A DNA stretch of 10,746 nt from Gemmatimonadota bacterium (GTDB lineage: Bacteria; Latescibacterota; UBA2968; UBA8231), in NCBI GenBank assembly GCA_026706165.1, contig JAPOZF010000486.1, positions 1-10,746 on the forward strand, written 5' to 3'. Positions 8,322 to 10,746 of the stretch are shown piece by piece (positions within the stretch are counted from its first letter, which is position 1; every line of letters starts with the position of its first letter). The notes beneath the pieces were generated by a model. That model was not told the DNA's origin and made no database searches. It saw only the letters and a list, made by a program, of their open reading frames with translations. Position numbers and translations under genes: made by a program.

Positions 8322-8708
8322 CTAGGGTCCGTCCCCTTCGGTGGAATCCGGAGTAACCTCCGCGCCAGTGCCGGATTCCTCCGGGTAGGAATAGTCGACC
8401 TGAGCCCCCTCCTCGATCACCAGGTAGGGGGTCCTGACGGATCCCCGAAACCGGGAAGTCGAGGCGAGGCGGACACTTTGTATGGCTGCGATTCTGCCCA
8501 CCACGCGGCCTTTGATAACAGCTTCCTCCACTTCGATCTCCTCTGCCTCGACGATGCCTTCTTCACTTACGGTCAGGGCACCGGACGTCCTCAGACGCCC
8601 GCTGAGCTTTCCGTCGACGCGCACGGGATGGTCGATATCGAATACCCCGTCCACTTGCGCGTCGCGGCCGATTACCGTGCCCTCCTCTTCTCCTTTCCCG
8701 GCGTTCAT
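8322..8708 (-). CDS. Bactofilin-family cytoskeletal protein
   Basis: Bactofilin of 128 residues. These proteins polymerise without nucleotide into filaments at the inner membrane and organise cell-wall enzymes, stalks or cell curvature. The central part (about residues 10-105) has the repeating short-strand pattern of the bactofilin right-handed beta-helix: GTVIGRDAQVDGVFDI, VDGKLSGRLRTSGALTV, IVEAEEIEVEEAVIKGRVVGRI and VRTPYLVIEEGAQV. Short polar tails flank it, which is usual. The ATG at 8708 is preferred because it overlaps the stop of the upstream LytM-fold gene as ATGA. A GTG six bases earlier (8714) is in frame but less likely. Bactofilin genes next to M23/LytM-family genes are a known arrangement in many bacteria, and this supports both calls. 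Transcription ends in the shared groEL terminator. Confidence 0.88.
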   Translation of the reverse strand: MNAGKGEEEGTVIGRDAQVDGVFDIDHPVRVDGKLSGRLRTSGALTVSEEGIVEAEEIEVEEAVIKGRVVGRIAAIQSVRLASTSRFRGSVRTPYLVIEEGAQVDYSYPEESGTGAEVTPDSTEGDGP

Positions 8709-9436
8709 AACCACAGACGGAAACGGCTGGGGTCCCGGACTTCTCCGTTTTCAACCACAGCGTAGTAAATCCCCGGAATTCCACCGCCCGGCGGTGCGCC
8801 GGACAGCGCTACCGGCTGGCCCCGGAAAACGTACTCACCGGGTTCGGCCAGGAGTATGCGATTGTGGCCGTACTGACTGGAAAGGCCGCTGCCGTGATCG
8901 ATGCGCAGTGCGTACCCGAGCCGCCGGTCGTAACCTGCCTCCGTCACCCGGCCAGCTGCCGTCGCCCGCACCAGGCTCCCGGGCGGCGAGGCGATGAGCA
9001 CCCCCTTGCTGCCGGAAGACTGGCGGAGGACGCCCCGGACAGGCCACAGTGCCGGGACGGTGCGGATCTGACCGTGTTGCAGCCGGAACACCGAAGAGAC
9101 GAAGCGGCCGCGATAGCGGCCGGCGGCCGAACCTTGCTGCGGGGAGTGGTAACCGCTCCGGCTGCCCAGTATGCGGCGCAGCTGGTCGCTCTGGCTCTGC
9201 AGGCGACCGAGGGTTTCCTCGAGATCGTCGATCTGCATCACCGCTTCGGTCAGGTGCCGCCGTTCCCTTTCCAGCCGCTCCACCTCGGAAGAGAGGGTAT
9301 GTGCCTCGAAGAGGTAACGGGCCCCGATGGCCAGCAACACGGCTGCGCCCGCAGCGAGCAGCGCCAGAAACCAGACTATGACGCGCGGTATCTTGAATTC
9401 GTAGGTGCGCCCCCCCTCTTCGGGGATGAGCAACAT
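8705..9436 (-). CDS. Membrane-anchored LytM/M23-fold protein, degenerate active site (EnvC-like)
   Basis: Protein of 243 residues with one N-terminal transmembrane segment (about 18-42, VIVWFLALLAAGAAVLLAIG), a coiled coil (about 46-90) and a C-terminal LytM domain (about 130-240). The fold is clear: GSLVRATAAGRVTEAG, GYALRIDHGSG, SSQYGHN, YVFRGQPVALSG and a closing DPSRFRLWL. Active M23 peptidases have H-x3-D and H-x-H zinc motifs. Here the first region reads SKGVLIAS and the last PGIYYAV, so those ligands are gone; only H191 of YGHN remains. The pattern resembles E. coli EnvC (KGMVIGA, PSLYFEI), which activates amidases instead of cutting peptidoglycan. An activator or scaffold role is therefore inferred. 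The frame is open to 9628, but the ATG at 9436 is chosen because the membrane anchor follows in normal position. No Shine-Dalgarno is evident. The next gene is bactofilin, overlapping by 4 bases. Confidence 0.85.
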   Translation of the reverse strand: MLLIPEEGGRTYEFKIPRVIVWFLALLAAGAAVLLAIGARYLFEAHTLSSEVERLERERRHLTEAVMQIDDLEETLGRLQSQSDQLRRILGSRSGYHSPQQGSAAGRYRGRFVSSVFRLQHGQIRTVPALWPVRGVLRQSSGSKGVLIASPPGSLVRATAAGRVTEAGYDRRLGYALRIDHGSGLSSQYGHNRILLAEPGEYVFRGQPVALSGAPPGGGIPGIYYAVVENGEVRDPSRFRLWL

Positions 9437-9474
9437 CGTAAATTTGCGCCCGGGAGACACGGGGTTATGCCCTC

Positions 9475-9500
9475 GCCTCGGAGGGGGTCGATTCCGAGGC
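9475..9500. repeat. Inverted repeat in divergent spacer (7-bp arms)
   Basis: GCCTCGG (9475-9481) and CCGAGGC (9494-9500) are separated by 12 bases. It lies 39 bases upstream of the chosen LytM-fold start, so it would form a hairpin in that gene's leader if transcription starts further upstream. In GC-rich DNA it could occur by chance. Confidence 0.35.
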
Positions 9501-9529
9501 GCCCCGAACAACAGTGGCGGCAGCCCGAC

Positions 9530-9560
9530 CCGGACTGCTGCCGGGACCGCTGCAGTCCGG
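9530..9560. repeat. Inverted repeat in divergent spacer (9-bp arms)
   Basis: CCGGACTGC (9530-9538) and GCAGTCCGG (9552-9560) form perfect 9-base arms around a 13-base spacer. It is about 40 bases upstream of the TATAAT box serving the gene at 9637. It could be an operator for a dimeric regulator or a leader hairpin for the LytM-fold/bactofilin transcript. No T-run follows, so it is not a terminator. Confidence 0.45.
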
Positions 9561-9581
9561 CGCGAAGGGGCGGTTACTCCT

Positions 9582-9608
9582 TTGTCGGAAATGCATGATG
9601 GATATAAT
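9582..9608 (+). promoter_or_regulatory. Promoter of the gene at 9637, possibly bidirectional
   Basis: A perfect TATAAT (9603-9608) is preceded by a weak -35, TTGTCG (9582-9587, spacer 15) or TTTGTC (9581-9586, spacer 16). Predicted initiation near 9615 leaves a leader of about 20 bases with no Shine-Dalgarno before the ATG at 9637. The AT-rich island GATATAATATG also reads TATTATATC on the other strand, with TTGAGC 16 bases before TATATC there, so it may also drive the LytM-fold gene. Confidence 0.5.
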
Positions 9609-9636
9609 ATGACACTATTCCCGCTCAACGTGTGAC

Positions 9637-10212
9637 ATGCCGCGACCCATTCGAAACAGACCTCTCACGACGGAATCGCAGGCCGGGCTGCGCCGGTTCT
9701 TCCAGCACATGGTGGCCCCTTCCTTCGGTATGCTGGGCCTGCAGAGCCGCGAGCTGATCGACTACGTAACCCGGCTGCTCTCCGATTTTGCCCGCACCGA
9801 CGAGCTCTACCGGATCCGCGACGCTCGCGGCCGGCGCCTGGAAACCGTGGCCGCCATGCTGCTGGAACTGATGCGGGCGTGGAACTCGGCGGTCCCCTAC
9901 CGGTATGAACGGGAAGTGGAGGTGCGACGGCACTGCGGCGACTACACCCTGTTCATGAGCGGCCTCTTCCGCGCTCACCTGGAAGCCGAATCCCTCCTGG
10001 ACTACTACCTCGAGCAGGGGCAACAGGCATACGGCATCGTTGCCGAGCGCATGGAAATGACGATGTCGCCGCAGGCATCGGTGTTCAAGGCGCTCGCCGC
10101 GGAGTTCGAGTCGGTTTCCGGGGCGCTCGACTACATGCGCAAGGTCTACATGCGTCCCGGACAGCGGACCGGTCCTTACGAGGACCTGCTGCGGCAGCTG
10201 GACCTCAACTAA
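9637..10212 (+). CDS. Unrecognised helical cytoplasmic protein, 191 residues
   Basis: I do not recognise a named family. The product is 191 residues, mostly amphipathic helix, with no signal peptide, membrane segment or metal motif. Striking blocks are ELIDYVTRLLSDFAR (39-53), RRHCGDYTLFMSGLFRAHLE (97-116), LLDYYLEQGQQAYGIVAERM (120-139) and FKALAAEFESVSGALDYMRK (150-169). The GDYTLFMSGLF core followed by YYxxxGxxAY looks like a conserved signature of an uncharacterised group, but that is an impression from memory, not a search. Codon use resembles the neighbouring genes. The start is supported by the promoter about 30 bases upstream, although no Shine-Dalgarno is visible. It diverges from the LytM-fold/bactofilin pair and converges on the isochorismatase-family gene with overlapping stop codons. 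A function cannot be given. Confidence 0.75.
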   Translation: MPRPIRNRPLTTESQAGLRRFFQHMVAPSFGMLGLQSRELIDYVTRLLSDFARTDELYRIRDARGRRLETVAAMLLELMRAWNSAVPYRYEREVEVRRHCGDYTLFMSGLFRAHLEAESLLDYYLEQGQQAYGIVAERMEMTMSPQASVFKALAAEFESVSGALDYMRKVYMRPGQRTGPYEDLLRQLDLN

Positions 10213-10746
10213 GCCAGTCCCGCTCCACGGCAGACCGCGAGGAAATCCTCGTTGGAAGCCGAAAACCCGATCTGCTGCTCCGCTTCGCGAACCGCAAGCT
10301 CGGTCGCCGTCAGTTCGCCCAGGGTATCGGGGAACTCCACCCCCATGGTTGCGTCGCGCAGCAGAATCAGGTTGTAGCCCCGCCTGCGCATGGCGCGCAT
10401 CCCGTAGTCCCGGCCCAGCACGCACCAGTTTGTCGCGAATCCGGCAAACACGAGGTGCAGGATCCGCCGCTCGCGGCAGAGATCGTGCAACTGCTGGCCG
10501 GTGGCGACAACAAAGTCGTCGTCCTCTACCTCTATGGCCGGAGACATGCCGAGCGGCTCTATCCGGGGAATGCCGGGAGGCTGGTCCCGGGGGCCGCGGT
10601 AAGCGGCATAAGCCCCCTGCCGGTTACGGAAGTCGGCCGGCGGCCAGTCCGGCTCCGGCTCGTGCGGCGGCGGCCGGTGGCGCGCGAGCTGATCGAACTG
10701 CGCCGCCACTTCGGGGCAGGGGGCGTGAACGATGGTGAGGCCTGCG
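10209..10746 (-). CDS. Isochorismatase-family cysteine hydrolase, C-terminal part (5' end outside window)
   Basis: About 179 residues of an isochorismatase-superfamily hydrolase whose N-terminus, with the usual catalytic Asp, lies beyond the right edge. The frame stays open to the last base and reads AGLTIVHAPCPE near the edge, so the in-frame GTG at 10709 is not the start. The key block is LHLVFAGFATNWCVLGRDYG, where the Cys of ATNWC is the expected nucleophile. RRRGYNLILLRDATMGVE follows and then a C-terminal helix with TELAVREAEQQIGF. The superfamily includes nicotinamidases, N-carbamoyl hydrolases and isochorismatases, and substrate cannot be assigned. A basic Pro-rich insert (RHRPPPHEPEPDWPP) precedes the core. 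The usual catalytic Lys segment appears as VEDDDFVVATGQQL, with no obvious Lys. The stop TAG overlaps the stop of the converging gene. Confidence 0.8.
   Translation of the reverse strand, partial: AGLTIVHAPCPEVAAQFDQLARHRPPPHEPEPDWPPADFRNRQGAYAAYRGPRDQPPGIPRIEPLGMSPAIEVEDDDFVVATGQQLHDLCRERRILHLVFAGFATNWCVLGRDYGMRAMRRRGYNLILLRDATMGVEFPDTLGELTATELAVREAEQQIGFSASNEDFLAVCRGAGLA

Noticed and set aside
9437..9628. N-terminal extension of the LytM-fold protein to a TTG at 9628
   Set aside because: The added 64 residues are Arg/Pro-rich with no signal sequence, cross the inverted repeats and the TATAAT box, and would put the membrane anchor unusually far inside the protein.

Overview
The window is GC-rich bacterial chromosome carrying mostly housekeeping genes, tightly packed, often with 4-base ATGA/GTGA stop/start overlaps. 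The organism cannot be named from this sequence. It has a SurA-type periplasmic isomerase, a bactofilin paired with a LytM-fold membrane protein, and a groEL controlled by a CIRCE element with no groES beside it. Together these suggest a Gram-negative from a deep-branching or deltaproteobacteria-like lineage rather than an enteric bacterium. I see no phage, transposon, CRISPR array, tRNA or rRNA.

Region 1 (1-3719, + strand) is a probable operon: the 3' end of a SurA-like parvulin gene; an S4-domain RNA-binding protein; a 42-codon small ORF joined to both neighbours by ATGA overlaps; a class I SAM-dependent methyltransferase; a DHH/DHHA1 phosphoesterase of the NrnA type; and an ornithine-carbamoyltransferase-family enzyme with an altered substrate loop. 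Region 2 (3837-6474, - strand) is lipB-icd-moaC: lipoyl-octanoyl transfer, NADP-isocitrate dehydrogenase and molybdopterin precursor synthesis. lipB and icd overlap by 4 bases, and moaC follows icd after 20 bases. The two groups converge on a roughly 120-base spacer with a GC-rich hairpin.

Region 3 (6455-8287, + strand) is a complete groEL transcription unit: a sigma70-like promoter, a CIRCE (HrcA) operator in the leader, a strong Shine-Dalgarno, groEL, and a strong rho-independent terminator. The CIRCE also lies at the 5' end of the divergent lipB, so HrcA could affect both. Region 4 (8322-9436, - strand) is a LytM-fold membrane protein overlapping a bactofilin by 4 bases. The LytM domain has lost the metal-ligand motifs of active M23 peptidases and resembles the amidase activator EnvC.

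Region 5 is a divergent promoter zone with a TATAAT box and two inverted repeats (9437-9636). It is followed by an unrecognised helical protein of 191 residues (+) and, convergent with overlapping stop codons, the C-terminal part of an isochorismatase-family hydrolase (-) that runs off the window end. The points most worth a second look are the degenerate LytM/bactofilin pair, the CIRCE shared between groEL and lipB, the unusual carbamoyltransferase, and the unrecognised protein at 9637. I do not see a clearly new multi-gene system here.
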